Shown: piece after piece, positions 1-18,800 of the stretch
Layout: each line of letters opens with the position of its first letter
Numbering within the stretch: position 1 is the stretch's first letter
Assembly (NCBI GenBank): GCA_013398015.1
Contig: VZRR01004522.1
Span: 55,211 to 119,210 of the forward strand
DNA from: Oreocharis arfaki
Taxonomy: Eukaryota > Chordata > Aves > Passeriformes > Paramythiidae
DNA: 64,000 nt
Direction of reading: 5' to 3'
Position numbers and translations under genes: made by a program
Notes under the pieces: generated by a model
Databases searched by the model: none
The model's input: the letters and a program-made list of their open reading frames with translations, nothing else
What the model was told of the DNA's origin: nothing

Positions 1-180
1 CTCCCCCGCCGTGCCCGTGAGGCGGCCTCGGCCCGCCCATGGCCTGGTGCCGTCTCTGCTGCGTGGAATGGCGCCGTGTCCCAAAACGAACAGATGAGAA
101 CGTCGGGACGCGGCCTTTCCACCCGGGCTGGCTGAGCTGGTGCGCCTTTAGCCGTCCGCTGCCTCTGGTAGCGGGTCTCT
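1..180 (+). promoter_or_regulatory. PARK7: GC-rich edge, possible PARK7 promoter/5'UTR border
   Basis: The first bases are rich in C, G and CpG compared with the AT-rich DNA that follows. This fits the tail of a CpG-island promoter for PARK7, whose first coding exon lies about 1.8 kb downstream. A GTGAGG at 17-22 would be an acceptable donor for a non-coding exon ending at 16. An open frame that starts at 39 has no visible homology and is not taken as coding. The transcription start probably lies outside the window. Confidence 0.4.
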
Positions 181-1992
181 GTGGTCGGGGCACTGAAGGG
201 TGTGGTTCACCACCCTTCTTAGAGTTTCTGATTCAACCCATGTCACCATCTCCAGAAAGGCACGTGTACTCACGCCGGGAAATACGTTTGGCTGATAGGT
301 TTGAGGCGGTCTTGGCTGGCACTGGGGAGCAAATGGGAGACTGGCATTTACTGTGTGTAGGTAGTTTGTTAAATGAAACTGCTGTTAGGTCTGTGTGACT
401 TAGTTCTGCCTTCCCAAAAATCGTCTTTCTGTAGTAGTGGCACAGCTACTTACGTATGCACCCACATGAAGAACAGTACTAATGCTCAAGAATTTGGCAG
501 TATTGTACAATAAATGTCTTAGGGCACTATGGAGAGACTGCATTTTGCTAAACTAGGAGAAAGAGTAAAGGTTTCAGGATCAGGTGCCTGCTTTAATCTA
601 AAGAATTAATGAAATATAATTCATTAATTAAAAAGAAAGGGATGCAAACTGTTATCCGGACTATTTTTCTTCATAAAAAGCAAATGCAGCATTTCTGTAT
701 TGTGGCTATTCAGGTAGTCTTTTGCTAGTTAGTCAAATTCGTATGAAAATTTTGCAGAATCAATGTGTACCCACAAGACAAGCTATTAAAAAGCTCTGAG
801 TTGTTCTGAAGTTATTACTAATGCCTGTGATTTGGGTGTACTTGGATCAGTGAGCCTTGCATTGACAGTGTGTAAGGCTGCCCTAAAAGTAGAATTTGAC
901 ACAGTGAATTATTCTGCTTGGGCTGGTTCAGCATGCTGGATATTACTGCATTCTAGAAATAACATCGTTCTACAGGAGGTTACAGTAGGGAGCAAAGCTG
1001 AAAAGAGATGGAACTGCAGCAGGGTGATGATGGTTTTCTTTTGTGCAGGCACCTAAATGTGCATCACATTGTATGAAGAGCTCCCAGATACTACAGGCAT
1101 TTCTGGATGGAAAGGGCCTGCCTAGGATAAAAATCTGTCTTCTAGAGCAGTAACCTCTGAAATGCCTTCTCATATCACAGATGCTTTCACAGACTTCTGA
1201 CAGACCAGTATGAGTTAGTGGGTATTTTACATGATGTAAAGTTATTGTAACTTAACCTTCAAATAGAAATTTGGCCATTCACCTAATTTGAATTAAGAAG
1301 CTTAAAAAAAAAAAAAGTCTTAAGCCTGATTTGTTCCATTTGCTAAATCCTGTGGTCTGCTCCCCCATCACACATGTGCAGATGTGTTTCTTCCCCCACA
1401 AAATTGTGAAATAACCTAGAAAATCTATTGGTGGGATTTTGCAGGGGCACTGGTCGAGTCATTATTAAGTCACAGGAAACTCTTCATGAAGCATGCTGTG
1501 TGGAAACTGAAAACCAGACATGAGGTCAAAGCTCTTGCAAGCCCTCTTTGTAAGTGCTGACCTGGGTAGGAGTCAAATCGTCTCGGAATGAGTGAGGGTG
1601 TGCAAATTGAAAACAGCTCTGCCACCCACCCTGAACCCCTCTCTCTGGCAGACACAGGTCATGTAGGATCTTGATTAGGCCAAGCTGCCTCCTCTTCTGG
1701 TGCTGATCTGCTGTGCCTCCCACTGCACAAGTGCCTTCATCTTTTAATATCATAATGCATTCTTTTTAAAAAGCTCCTTAGTTAAACAGGATTGCTATGA
1801 ATATTGATTAAAGCTAGTGAACCATTTTGGGGTGGTTTAAATGGAAGAACATGCAAAAGTACAAATTACGGTTAAGTTTCAACATGAGGAAGGATTTGTA
1901 GGAAGAGATTTGCCTTCTAACCACACCGTGTCTTTCTACCCCCCTCAGCCCCTTCCTTCACAACCATCTCCCTAATAGAAGCCCCTCAAGAC

Positions 1993-6929
<4,937 letters not shown>

Positions 6930-7235
6930 AATCCTGGTGTGGGATAGGGACTAGGGCAAATTTCGGTAGAGAGTCTTATCCTTTGTAGAATAACTGTAAT
7001 GTGCACTGTTGTAAATACACTTTAATTGTGGGTGAAATTAGTAACTGTACTTGCCTGAACTGGGATACCTTAACAAACCAAAGGTCTTCATTTCTGGAAG
7101 AAGATCCTGTTAGCAAAAAGCTTCATCACAAAAAAGTAGCCAGCATCTAATAATCCTAGTTAGTTCTTGGATGGCATTTAAAAATCACATGGAAAACTGT
7201 TTGCTGAGTAAATAAAAATGAAGCATCCCTACTGG
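6930..7235 (+). terminator. PARK7: PARK7 3'UTR and poly(A) site
   Basis: A 3'UTR of about 300 bases follows the stop. AATAAA is at 7211-7216, and about 20-45 bases further on the DNA becomes GT-rich (GGTGTGTTC, TTTGTGTGTTTTC), as expected for the downstream processing element. No better signal lies nearer the stop. Confidence 0.75.
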
Positions 7236-7364
7236 TGTGTTCTTCCTTTGTGTGTTTTCTCCTAACCCAGACCCATGACACCTTTTTACCACCATGTACT
7301 ATTCAAAACAACGTCTGTTTAGATTCTCACACAGTTCTTCTGAAGTCTGAGCTGAAATGAAAAG

Positions 7365-7575
7365 GTGGTCAAGCACTGGAACACGCTCCCTAGGGAGGTG
7401 GTCATGGCCCCAGGCCTGGCAGCATTCAAGAAGTGTTTGGACAACACTTCTCACAACACTTCTCTTGGCTGTATGGTTTAACTTTCAGGTTGCTCTGTGT
7501 GGAGTTGGGAGTTGGTTTTGATGACCTTCATGAGTCTCGTCCAGCTCAGGATATTCTCTGATTTTATGACATAGA
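7365..7575 (+). mobile_element. CR1 LINE 3' end fragment
   Basis: The run CTAGGGAGGTGGTCATGGCC, then a 'GGCAGCATTCAAGAAGTGTT'-like stretch, then a 'GTTGGTTTTGATGACCTTCA'-like stretch, then a closing GATTTTATGA match the familiar 3' tail of avian CR1 LINEs in the sense direction. It is a truncated, degenerate copy just beyond the PARK7 poly(A) site, with no open frame. Confidence 0.75.
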
Positions 7576-10500
7576 TTATTAAGTTGTAACCTTGAATTAG
7601 TTAAAACATTGTTTGATTCCTTGTGTACAAATAAGGCAAATAACTAGTATTAATTTTCAGACATTGTGGAACTAAATTAAAAGTGTGAATATTCATACCT
7701 TGTCAAGCACCCCAGAGTTCCTGCAGGTTGAACATGATACCTTGAAATTTGTCTTCTGCATTAAATGATTGGAGATCCACTGAGCTATTTGGGCAGTTGA
7801 TAATCTGCCCAAATTAAAGCATAAAGCATGAAGTTTGGATTTGGTAGCATGCCACCAGTTGTAGTGCTTGTTTCTCCTTCCTGTAAATTGGAAGGTACTA
7901 CAAGCCTGGCTTAAGTGAGCCTATGTCAGTTTAGAGGAGTTGCAGGACAGGTCTCTGGAGGAAGTAGTGGAGCTGTATTCCCATGAGAATTAAGAATTTG
8001 GCATCAATTTCCGTCTTTGCTACCTTTCTTTCACCAAATAATTCTGGTGTTACCTGGCTCTGACAGTAATCATGCTTAAGGATGGCACCTCACTGGACTG
8101 TGAAGTTACCACAGCATCTGGAGATCTGGTTCTGCATGCATCTGAAGTGCACAGTCTGAACTTTAGAAAATGACTGCATAGGAGCGTTTATGATTGCTTA
8201 TTTTAATGGGAAACAAGTTCATTCTCAATTAGTGCATTTTCGTAATGAAATACATGGATACTTTTGCAAATTTAGAATTAAGAAATGTCTCTATGTTGTT
8301 AATATCTACTGGAAGAACTGCTTCAGCTCTGTGCACTGTCTCTTAATTTGTTTAGGAAATACTTCATATGTTTCTCTAGCTTTGAAATATGCTCAAGATA
8401 TGCAAAAGTTGTAATCTATGTAAGATTTGACATGTTTGTGTGGTAAATCTGCACGTCTAACTGGTATTGCCATGCAAATGTAAACCAAATGATGGAAAGA
8501 TTCTTTGTCCTAGAATCTGGAATAATTACTTGGTTTGTAAATGGGCATGATTCAGAGTACAGGAAAAGCTCTGCATTCCTGGGTGGCAGCACTGCTTTGT
8601 AACATTAGAAGGAAAATATTTCCATGCTTGTATTGTTTTAGTCTTGCAGAAATATTTTAATACAAAGCATTAGCAAAGTGGCCATAAATTTGATTATAAA
8701 TTTTTTTTTAATTCCAAGTCTGAGGGAGTTCAATTTACAGGAATGAGGTTTTCAGTGTGTATATTTGGGCTTTCCCACTCCCATTAAAATGGTAATAGGA
8801 AAAACACTCAGAAAATGAGCCTAGAGCCCATGGATGTGTCTGCTTAACTTGCAGATTCTTCCACCATGTTCAGCAAAGGACTTGGTAAATGAAATATTGT
8901 AGTGCTGCTTGCATCACAGTTACCTTCATACAGCTGACCCTGTTCTCAACCTTTTACATTGCAGATATCCAGCAAAACATGAATTTACTTGGGTTCTCTT
9001 TCTCCTAAGGTGTCATTAACTCGGTCTTTCCATTAGGGTAAGTGTGTGAACTAAGATTAGGGTAATTTTCTTCCTAGGGTAAGTGTTAAGAAGGAATTTG
9101 CTGATTTGAGGGAAAAAAAGTTGCCTTCCAGTCACTGAAAAGTGAGGAAAAAAGCAATTCACTACCTCTTTTCCTAAAATCCTCTTTAATCTGCTGCTGA
9201 AAGATGAGCTGAGGTACTTTTCTGCTCATTGTTTCATGTACACTAGAAACTTTGTGCCTTTTTATTGGCAAGCTTTAGTTTTAGAACCTATGATGATTTG
9301 GTATCTGCTGCCATTGAACTCAGTTTAAACTGAAGGGAATGCATCCACTCTTCTCTAACATCCAGCATTTTGTTCCCTGGCAGCAGGAGGGTTTGGGGGT
9401 TGGTTGTTTTCCTGATGAGAAGGCAGTCAGTTGGCATCGGATCATGCCTCGGATCATCTCTCAAGAATAATGTGAGGTTTTTTTCTCTTGATTCTGGTTG
9501 CTCTGTGGGTGTGAATGCATCATTGAGAATGAGTTCTCTTAGGGAATTGAGAAGTATTATCTGGCTTAGGAGCAGGAATGTACACAAGGGGGCATAGATG
9601 CTAGAGCCATCAGTGAATTCTTCCAGTGATGAGAAATATTTTCATTCAGACTGACAAGCTTCTAAATAAAGACGAGGCAGAAGAAATGTGGAGAGTGAAC
9701 AGTCTGGTTTTGCTGCAGTTCTTTGCAAGTTTCTTTCCAAAAGAGGAAAGTGAAGTACATGGCACTGTACTGTGAACAGGAGCAAATCCTGTCTCGGGAA
9801 TATGTCCCTCTGAGCAACAGGGAAAGGATGCTTTTCTAGAGACAGAAGTGTTACTTTTAAAATGGGTGGAAACGGATCCGTAATGGATACAAACCAGCCT
9901 GCACACCAGTACCTAAAGCTGTAAAAGCACATGAGGGAATATGCCTCATCCACTAATTACAAGCCTTGTTAGCCATTTATGGCCAACAGCTTGCTAGCCA
10001 TTTATGTATATGCTTACCATTTGGTATGAAACCCACAGTGACTGTCAGAGCAAAGAATGGTTACTTAATCAGATTATTTTGTTTGTTCTTTCAACAAAAA
10101 TACGTATCATGATGCAAACATAAGCAGCAATCCCAAAATGATAAAAAATACCTGTCTTCCAGCAGCCTGGATGACCCATGACTTGGTTGGAAAGATAAGT
10201 ATGTGACAGAGAAGTAGGAAGGTGCCAGCCACAGAAGTAATCACTAGCACTGCATCCATACTGTCATTCCTGTTCTCATACTCTACCTCCAGAAGAAAGG
10301 CTGCATTGCTGTTACATGGAGACTACATTTTAGTAGGGCACGGGATGCAACGTTTGAAGTTTGAAAAATAAGCAACAAAACACTGGGCAGATTAATAAAT
10401 TGTTGCCCAAAATTTTAAGTAATCTTTTAGCATATTTAGAATGTGGTCTTGCATATGGTATGGAAAGAAAGCTGAATATGTAAAATGAGAGCAGATGTGC

Positions 10501-12540
10501 CTCCCTGCTGCCCTGATTTGTCAGCTGACAGCCTGGCTCTGACAACGTTCCCTAGCTCTGAGCTTCCATGGATATTCTGCAGTTCTTGCAGCATTGTCAC
10601 TTGGCAGGAAATCAAAAGCTTTCTGGGAAGAACAGCAAAAAGGGACAGGCTGTCCTTGCTGACACAATTTATCTGGCCTTCAGCCTCTTCCTGCCATCTC
10701 TTGAGAAGCACCCAGGGAAGGGCAGGGGCGAGGAGCAGGTTGTGGGAATCCCTGCAGTGATGCTCAGACACTGGCCCAGCTCCTTCACTCTCAGCACGTG
10801 TGGAAGGCATCCCAGGGCAGACCTCAGCCTTGTCTTCCAGGAGCATCTGTGGACACTTGGCAGAGCTCTGTGTGCAGAGCAGGCCCAGCCACACAGCCCA
10901 GATGGGAGGGAATTGAGCCTGGGTCTCTGTATCCTGAGTACACTCACAGTAGGTTATTATTAAGGGACTAGGCAGCATTTCTGGCTTGTATTTTCGTGAC
11001 CACTCTTTGAGAAGCAGTGCTGACACACATGACGGGCTCCAGAACTGAGTCCAGACTTGGGAAAACCAGTATCCTGAGTTTTAGGTAACTTAATTCTTCC
11101 ATGTTGCTGAGGTGCATTGAGGGCTGCTCTGGGTGGTGCAGCAGTTAAGGGTTGCAGTGTTCTGTGTCACACTCCATCTCTGTAGCAGCTCTTGGAGCCT
11201 TTCTGCTCTCTACAAGACTGTTCTGTGTGCTAGAGGGCATCACAGATTGAGAGGAAGCAACTTGGGCTTGTTCGTTTGCTTTACTTCATTCAACAGCTTC
11301 TAATTATACCCTTTGTACAACCTTAAATAATTCCTCCCTACACAGGGTTTATGGCCCTCCGAGTCATGTAGATACTTCTGTACTTTTACAATTTAATTCA
11401 AGGCCATTCCATTAATGGTAGAGAGAGGAAGAAGTAAAGTTGTCTGAGGATCTCATGCACGCACTCATATTCTAAAGAGCAGAGTTGGGTCTAGTGAGAC
11501 TTGTGTAACATTGGTAGCAAAAAGTCTTCCTCAGCTGATGGAAATTTCCCAGCAGGACCAAGGACATTACTGTGCAAATCCTTCTGATTTCTAAATATTG
11601 ATGGTGTAATTATTTTTACAGCTTACAGTGGCAGCACCTCTGAGCCACAGACATGCCTGCAGTTCAGGCGTGTACTTGGTTCAGAAACAGCTTTAAAGTA
11701 CTGCAGCCATCCTCTCCTCATGGATGATTATGGTAGAATTTCCTTTGGGATTCTCACTGTTCCTTGCAATCTTGCAGAGCTGCTGTTCTGAATCAAACTG
11801 CCTCTGAATTCAAATGGCAGTTTCTGCAGCTGTTTCTTCAATTAAAATTTTGTCTGCTTTGTGTTGAACAGAGGATTTCTTCCACTGTTAACTGTGTAGT
11901 TTAACTCTGACTATGGCCCCAGATACTTAAAGATCTTTGTTTTTCAGCAGAGTATAAATTGGAAGTGTAATTTTGTGACTTCATCCATCCAGTCTTGTAG
12001 CAAATAGAATTTTCCTTAATTCTGTGGTTTTATTTGCTGTTCAAGACTTAGTGAAAAGCAAGGTGATTCCTTTCTAAGCCTCAGTGATGTTCCCCACTGG
12101 TAGCTGTCCTGTATTCTGACCAGGGCTTCCCAGAGTCAATTTTCAGGGTTTTGATAGGAGCTTTCAAAGTTAAATGCATCACATGCTCCAGACAAACTGC
12201 TTTCAGCTTCAGGACACCCAAAGTATTGGCCTAAATTTGCTACCAGTTCCTAATGAAAATTTTCTTGAGCAGTGACCATCATTCCTTCAAACAGCATGGA
12301 AACAATTTTTTCTGGGGTTGAGCAGCAGCTTTGGGCACTGAGAGCCCCTCATGGCCAGTCACACCCGGGCCTGCTCAGCACCCTCTGCCCATGGCCCAGG
12401 AGCTGCAGATAAGCTGGGGCTTGGGTGTGACTTTGATCTTTGATGAGCCTGACTTGCTGCGGAGGCTTCCCAGTCTGATTTTGGACTTGCCCCTTTGCTT
12501 TAGAGCTGCTGGATGATTGATCACTGGAGTACCAGCTGAA
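7576..12540. other. Intergenic DNA, no gene seen
   Basis: AT-rich single-copy-looking sequence between the converging genes. The only long open frames (10436-11026, both strands) look like a locally GC-richer stretch without stops rather than a gene. A short duplication of GCCATTTATG lies near 9972 and 9998; the first copy is inside CCATTTATGG (9973-9982), which fits the CArG-box consensus, but it is isolated. Confidence 0.6.
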
Positions 12541-12549
12541 ACTTTGCTT

Positions 12550-12880
12550 CCTCAATGATTCTATGGTCAGACACTGGAAGAGGTTGCCCATGGAATTTGT
12601 GTATGGCCCATCTTTGGAAATACAAGGAATGGAATGGAAATGGCCTCAAGCTGCACCAAGAATTTCTTTTTCACAGAAAGGGTTGTAAAGCATTGGAACA
12701 GATTTCCTAGGGACTGTGGAGGGAGGAGTCGCCATCCCTGGAAGTGTTCAGAAAATGTGTGGATATGGCACTTGAGGACATGGTTAAATGGTGAATGTGG
12801 TGGTGGTGGTGGGTTGACAGTTGGACTTGATGATCTTAAAGGCCTTTTCCAACTTAAATGATTCCGTGATTCTGTGAATC
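12550..12880 (+). mobile_element. CR1 LINE 3' end, possibly two pieces
   Basis: From about 12645 the CR1 tail is plain: a run resembling 'GTTGTAAAGCATTGGAACAG', then GCCATCCCTGGAAGTGTTCA, then TTGGACTTGATGATCTTAAA, then GATTCCGTGATTCTGTGAAT, the repeated short motif that closes CR1. Just before it, 12556-12640 holds a second CR1-like snippet (ACTGGAAGAGGTTGCCCATG), so this may be two copies joined or one rearranged copy. Confidence 0.8.
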
Positions 12881-15800
12881 CACAAGACCTGCTCAGCTGT
12901 CCTTGTTCAGGTCCTGCAGGACTGTGCCTCTCACTGGTGTAAGGTCCTGCTCTAGCTGACCATCACAAGTGCTTTTGAAACTCTTTGTCTGCCATTGGAA
13001 AGAAGCTGCTGCTGTTGTTCCCTGACAGCCAGTCTCAGTGTTTGCTCCTGGAGAATATGGGATTTGGAGCTGGGAAATACAGCATCATCTGCTGGCTCTA
13101 AACCTGGCAACAAGGATAATTCCTGCACTGTAGCTGGAATCACTTTGGTTCTTAAAGACTCCGTTCAGGGCTTTTGCTGCTAGAATTTAGAATTTTCAGA
13201 ATTTGTGTACTCTGAAGAGGCATCTTTCTGTTGAGGTTCTTACAGTTACAGCTCTTCTCTAAACTAGGTGTTAGGTTTCTGTGCTGTTAAGTTTCAATGA
13301 GTTGTGCTGTCAGACTGGTCTCTGTGTCATCTCAGAACCACTTTTTAAAGTTGCACACGTTCTACTCTAAGTCGTGTCAACTCTGGGAGCTGCCTACTCT
13401 CGTGCATTGAAATATTTTTAAGTTTTAATGAGTTCTCCTAAGAAACATACTACTACTTCCACATATGTGCAGCTCTAGTCTGAGACTCATAGTTTCTCCT
13501 GTATTATTTGTATATAACTTGGAAAAAGCACTCTCACACTGAAGTCACCAGCTAGGCAAGATAGTGACTGGCAGATAGGCAGGAAGCAAGCTGCTACCTT
13601 GGGTGGTGATGGGTCTGATCACTGATGGGCACAGCACTGTCATTTGCATTTTTCACAGGAAATCTGCTCTTGGGTGGGGAATTGCAGTCTCTGAGAGAGC
13701 TGGCAACAGATGATGCATTTATCTGTGCTGGCTTTACTCAGGACCACATCTGATATATTACTCAGCTGTTCTTCCACGGTGTTTTGCAAAGGAGTACTTT
13801 GCCTTCCTTTCAGTCATGTTGAAGGTAAATGAATGCTTGTACTAGGAAATTAGGAATAATGCAGCTTTAAGCTCCTGGATGGGCTCACAGAGACACAAGC
13901 TTTGCTGGCAACTTTCAAATAAATCCCTTGCGGCAAATTATTTTCTTTCCTCCTTCCTCTTTGGAAAACTACAGAGCATTAACAACTTTAATAATAATTT
14001 CAAAAAGAAAGAAGAGGCACTGAGGATGACATTCCCTGGCTGGTGCGCAGTGATGGTTCTGTCCCAATCACCCATAATGAGGAGAACAGATGAAGCCTCC
14101 CCTCCCCTGCCCTGCCCTCCTCTCTCCTCCCCTGCATTTCCATAGGTCACAAAGAGGAGCTGGGGCTTTGGCCTCTCTGCCTTTGGGTCTTGGCCACTTG
14201 CGCCTGACTTTGCACAGAGCCTCTTGGGGGAATATTCAGTCTCATCAAATCCTCCAGGGCTGCAGCCAGCGAGCCCCGCCTGCCTCCTGCTGAGCTGCTG
14301 GAGAAAGCCAGGGTTCTGCAGTTGTGTTGCATTGGTTGCTCCCTTGCACGTGACTGACTGGCCCAAGGTAAAGCTCAGGTGTTAAATTGTGAACTGAAGT
14401 GCTTGTAAAACAGCCGCCTTACTCATCGTGCTGCTCCAGGGCATGCAATAGCATCCTGTCTTATCGTGGAGACTGCTTTTGATCAAGTTGGTCCAATTAA
14501 GCTCAGATGACGGGAGAAGCGTGGCCTGCGAGAGGCAGCATGTCCAGAGCACCCTGCAATGGCCTGTGAGGTGTCAGCAGCCTGAGAGGCTGAGCAATCT
14601 GGAGCTCTCCTGTGCGCTGTGTTGCATCAGCTCCTGCTCAGGTCGGACTGCTGGCTGTGCCTGCTGTCTCTGTCTCAGTGGAGAGGTCTGCTCCTCCAGT
14701 GGAGAGGTTCATTGCGGAGTGATGGGGTCCTTGGCTGTTCCCATGGAACAATATTGTGTATTGCATCCAGCACTGGCCACGACATGACCGGTAAAACCTA
14801 CAGAAGAAAGTGTCCTTACGTGGTCTCCTCACCCTTAACAACATATTTAGACTGTCAGCCTTTAACAAAACACTAGCACTAAATCATTTAACTTGAATTC
14901 AGGAACTAACCAGTTCATCCTTCCTTCAGACTAGCCCTTCTTCTTCAGAGCCCCATGACAGTTCTCCCTCAGCCCCTGTATAAGGCAAGAGCTCACTGGC
15001 ACTCACCTTGCTGACATCCATTTTTAAAAGTGTCTGAGACAGGGCTGTCTGTCCCCGTGGCTTTTATCGAAGCAATGACTTCAGTTCATTGGGTTTTTTC
15101 CATCACGATGAGAAGTTACTTTGAAAAGACAACCCTCTCTCCCAGTAGCAATTGAATCGCATGAGCACAGAATGTGCCAGGGTGTGTAATCTCACATCTG
15201 CCCTGTGTTGTTGGAGGCCTCTGCATTGCCACGTGCCTACTGCTGTGCTGGTGCTGTGTAGATTCTGCATCACAGCAGCCCAGTCCCAATTCCAATTGCT
15301 TAAGCTCGAAGTGCTGGGGTGTGCAACTGGGATGCAGGAAAACTTTTCTTGAATAACTTACCAACATGATGTGGGACAAATGAAGTCACCAAGTGCAGCC
15401 TAATACGGTTCTTTCCTCTGGACCTTGCTTAACAGCCAGTAAATGACAATAGAGGCATTGGGAGGCAACGAGTAACCTGTCAGAGGCCCACTTGCTATTC
15501 ACTGGTGTCTCCCTTGCACCTTGCTATGGAGCAGTTGGACTCAACATGGCACAAGATGATGTGGTCCTTTGTGTGAATGTCTTTGAAGCTGGTAAGTTCC
15601 TGGAGAGCCTTACACCTCACCACTGCAAAGTTTATAGGGTTGGTTGTATGTTCCACTTGCCTTCCATAGTAGTGCTGACCCTGCCCTTGAAGTGGTTGTG
15701 AAAATATTAAACACATTAACAAAGGTAAAATAAATATTATAGGGAGCAGGAACTTGTCTCTCTGTCACCTGGGTCGGTGGTGGGCAGGGAAGCTATTCTG

Positions 15801-18800
15801 TGTCAGGCCTGATGACCCCATGCTTGATCCAGGGACTTTGTGCATGGAAGGTCTCTTAGTATGTTATGATAGCTCAATGTGATTAGTAATTAGCATCCTT
15901 AAGCAGATTCAGGGTGGCTATAGTGGGATAATCCAGCATGGTTTTCCTTCTGGTGTTTCAGAGAAGCGTATTTGCACTTTTCTTCCTTTGTGGCTTTCAC
16001 ATGCTAATAATTTGTGGATGACAGTTTTAATCTTCAGAAAGAAGCTTGTCTTCCTCTGAATCACTTTGTAAGGAAATGAATAGCAGTCATGGTTCCCATG
16101 TTTCAGTGGCATGCCACTTAAAATTTGGAATACCTAACACCTTTTCCAAAATTACCCACAACTGGGATCAAGGTACACACCAATATATAAATAATATAGC
16201 AACAGTCTATGAGCAATCACGGGTGTGGCTTCCATTTATGATTCAGAAAAAATAATGAGCTCTGTGGATGAAAATAGGCATTTGGGTGGGGATTATGCAA
16301 GGCCCGAATTACGATGCAGGATGGGTGGGGGTAACACCTCTTTCAGTTTACAAATGCTAATCACAAGCTCAGCAGCCAGAAATTTCTGCAGTGCTATTTA
16401 ACGAATATTAATAAGTATAATTAAATGTTGTGTGCTAGATTTTCAGTGCCAGGAAGCTGTGTGAAACAGAACATTTGCTGTATGATTTCAGTTTTAAATG
16501 AATATAAACTGTTCTGAAAAGCAAGCTGACAGGAAATGAAAAGATTAGCCTACTTTAAAAACAAAAGTTTACCCCAGGAACACTGAGTACACCCAAAGAA
16601 AATCAATAGGTTACCTAACTGCAGAGTGCCTACAAGCAGATAAAATGAGGGTTTACCTTCATCTCCAATTTCCTTCTTGACATAATCCAGGGAGTATGTA
16701 TTTAACATACAGCTTATAATAACATTAAAAGTGTTTATAAGGGCCACAGTCTGTAATCACGAGTTTGAAGGTTGGCAATTCCACCATGACTGATCTGGCC
16801 ATCATCTTAACCCTGCATTCTTGACAAGACTTGGTTTGAACACCATCAGCAACTACTCTACCGTAATAACTGCCCTTGCAAAATTGGTGTCTTTGTCCTG
16901 GACTAGAAGGATGCTTTCCTTTATCATGTCAAACCTAACACTGCACTCAGACTGTTTAAAAACAAAACCAAGGCTGCAGCAGGAGCAACTGTAATGTTGT
17001 TGAGTGCTCTTCTGCAGTTTCAGGACGGTAGTAATTGTGCCTGTTGCAGTCTGGGAGTGAATGGAAAACTCTTAATGACAGCAACAACAATCAGTACATT
17101 TAAATGACTGCAGATGTTAATTATGTCGTCAATCAGCATACTTCCGAATCAGGTTTATTTTCTGGTTTATCTCTTGTGATGCAAAAGCAGCTGATGATCA
17201 GCTACAGCTCTGCGTTACTGACTTTATCTGTTTAACAGCAAGTTAATATGGTGAAGTTAAGCTAATGGGTCTTTCAAGTCACCTGGTACTAACAAACACA
17301 GCCTCTTCTTTTCAGGAAAAGGTATAGTGAAGCAAACATAATTTCCTTTAGTTACCAGCCAGACTCTGCTCCTCTGGGTTGATTTGCCAGTCTGAAACTC
17401 ACCCAGTAAAGGGTGTTCTGCCAACAGCACAGCAGCCAAGCACCAGGCAACACCAACCCTTACCCAGGGTGAATATGACAGATGCTTTTTGCTGTCACTC
17501 GTTCATGTGCTTCTGCTTGTGCTATCAACAGTTTTGAGCCTGGGGGAGAGGTCACCCTGGCACCCCCCTCCCCTTCTCACCAGCTTTGCTGCCAGACACA
17601 TCTCAATGATCCTGGGTTCACCGTAGGGCTGTGCTGGATCCAGCCCTCTGGAGTTTTTTGTGGTACAATCCCTTTGCCCCAGCACAGCTGCTGCCTCCTG
17701 ACACCAAGGAGTCCCCAGTGACATGGCTGGGTGGTCACAACAGGGCTCCTGAGGCAAGAAGGAGTGCTGAGGGCAGGGGGAGCAGTGTGGGTAACCCACT
17801 CCTTGAATCAGGAGGAGGTGAGCAGCATTGCCTTTCTACACATGCACGTCTTTCTTCCCTTTAACACAAATTCCTTGACTCTCCAAACTTCAGTTTATCA
17901 TGTTGATAACTGCTTTGAAGTGTGATTATTCCAGTCAAATCTCGCTGGCAAGGGGCTTCCTTCTCAGAGGCAAGCTGTCAGGCCTTGCCCAGGTGAGTCC
18001 AAACTCTAAATATTCAAACATGTGATCAGGCTGTTGCAAAAGCATGTTGTGTCCTGACAAGTCTTATCATGTGCCAGGGGATGAGCAGAGAAATATCTTC
18101 TGGCCAGAACTTGCAAAGCTTCCCCCACAGCTCCTACAGCCTTAATTACTCACTTGGAAAATGAAATACAGTTTTTGGATCATGCAGACATTGTTTCCCA
18201 AAGCACAGGAATCTGATGTCTAAGAATGTATGCAAGGCTTCCACCTGCTTTTGTCAGTGACCCCTTCAGAGAAAGAACAACTGAGTTGTGAACCAAGTCT
18301 CAATGAGACCTTGTTACTACAGAATTTAAGATAAAATGGCCAAGTTACTTGAACACTTGTACTCAAGAGGCATGTGAGCTCTGTAACCTGTTTGAATGTC
18401 TTGCTCACAGCCAAGCAGTTCCTTGCTTAACTTCTGAAATGTTAACTTCTTAACACTGTGCTGTAATTCAGCTGACACACAGCTCACAATAGGAAAGCTA
18501 ACATCACTACAGTAACTTTTTGTTTAACAGTCAGGACTGAGTAGCCAATACCAAGACTCTCAGGAAAGGAATATGCAATTTTTTTCCTAGGAGAGAAACA
18601 AATGGAGGTTAGGTTAAGTCTTAACTGTTTTAGGAATTTCAGAAAAGGTTATGTAAGATCATTCAAAAGCACAAGTTTTATAACGGTTTTAAGCTTTTCA
18701 GCACTATAAATACGAAAATAAGCTTTACCCAGAAGCAGCTCAAGTAAAAATCCTTCTGCTGCTACATTAGCTGTTTTTTAGGGGACATCTACGGCTAACA

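Noticed and set aside
39..398. 119-codon frame at the left edge
   Set aside because: It lies in CpG-rich 5' flank/first intron of PARK7, has no recognisable protein sequence and is explained by GC content.
9973..9982. CArG box CCATTTATGG as a serum-response element
   Set aside because: A single isolated match 10 kb from ERRFI1's 3' end, with no partner Ets site nearby; likely chance.
13938..14366. 142-codon - strand frame
   Set aside because: Falls in a GC-rich, C/T-tract region; low-complexity translation with no domain.
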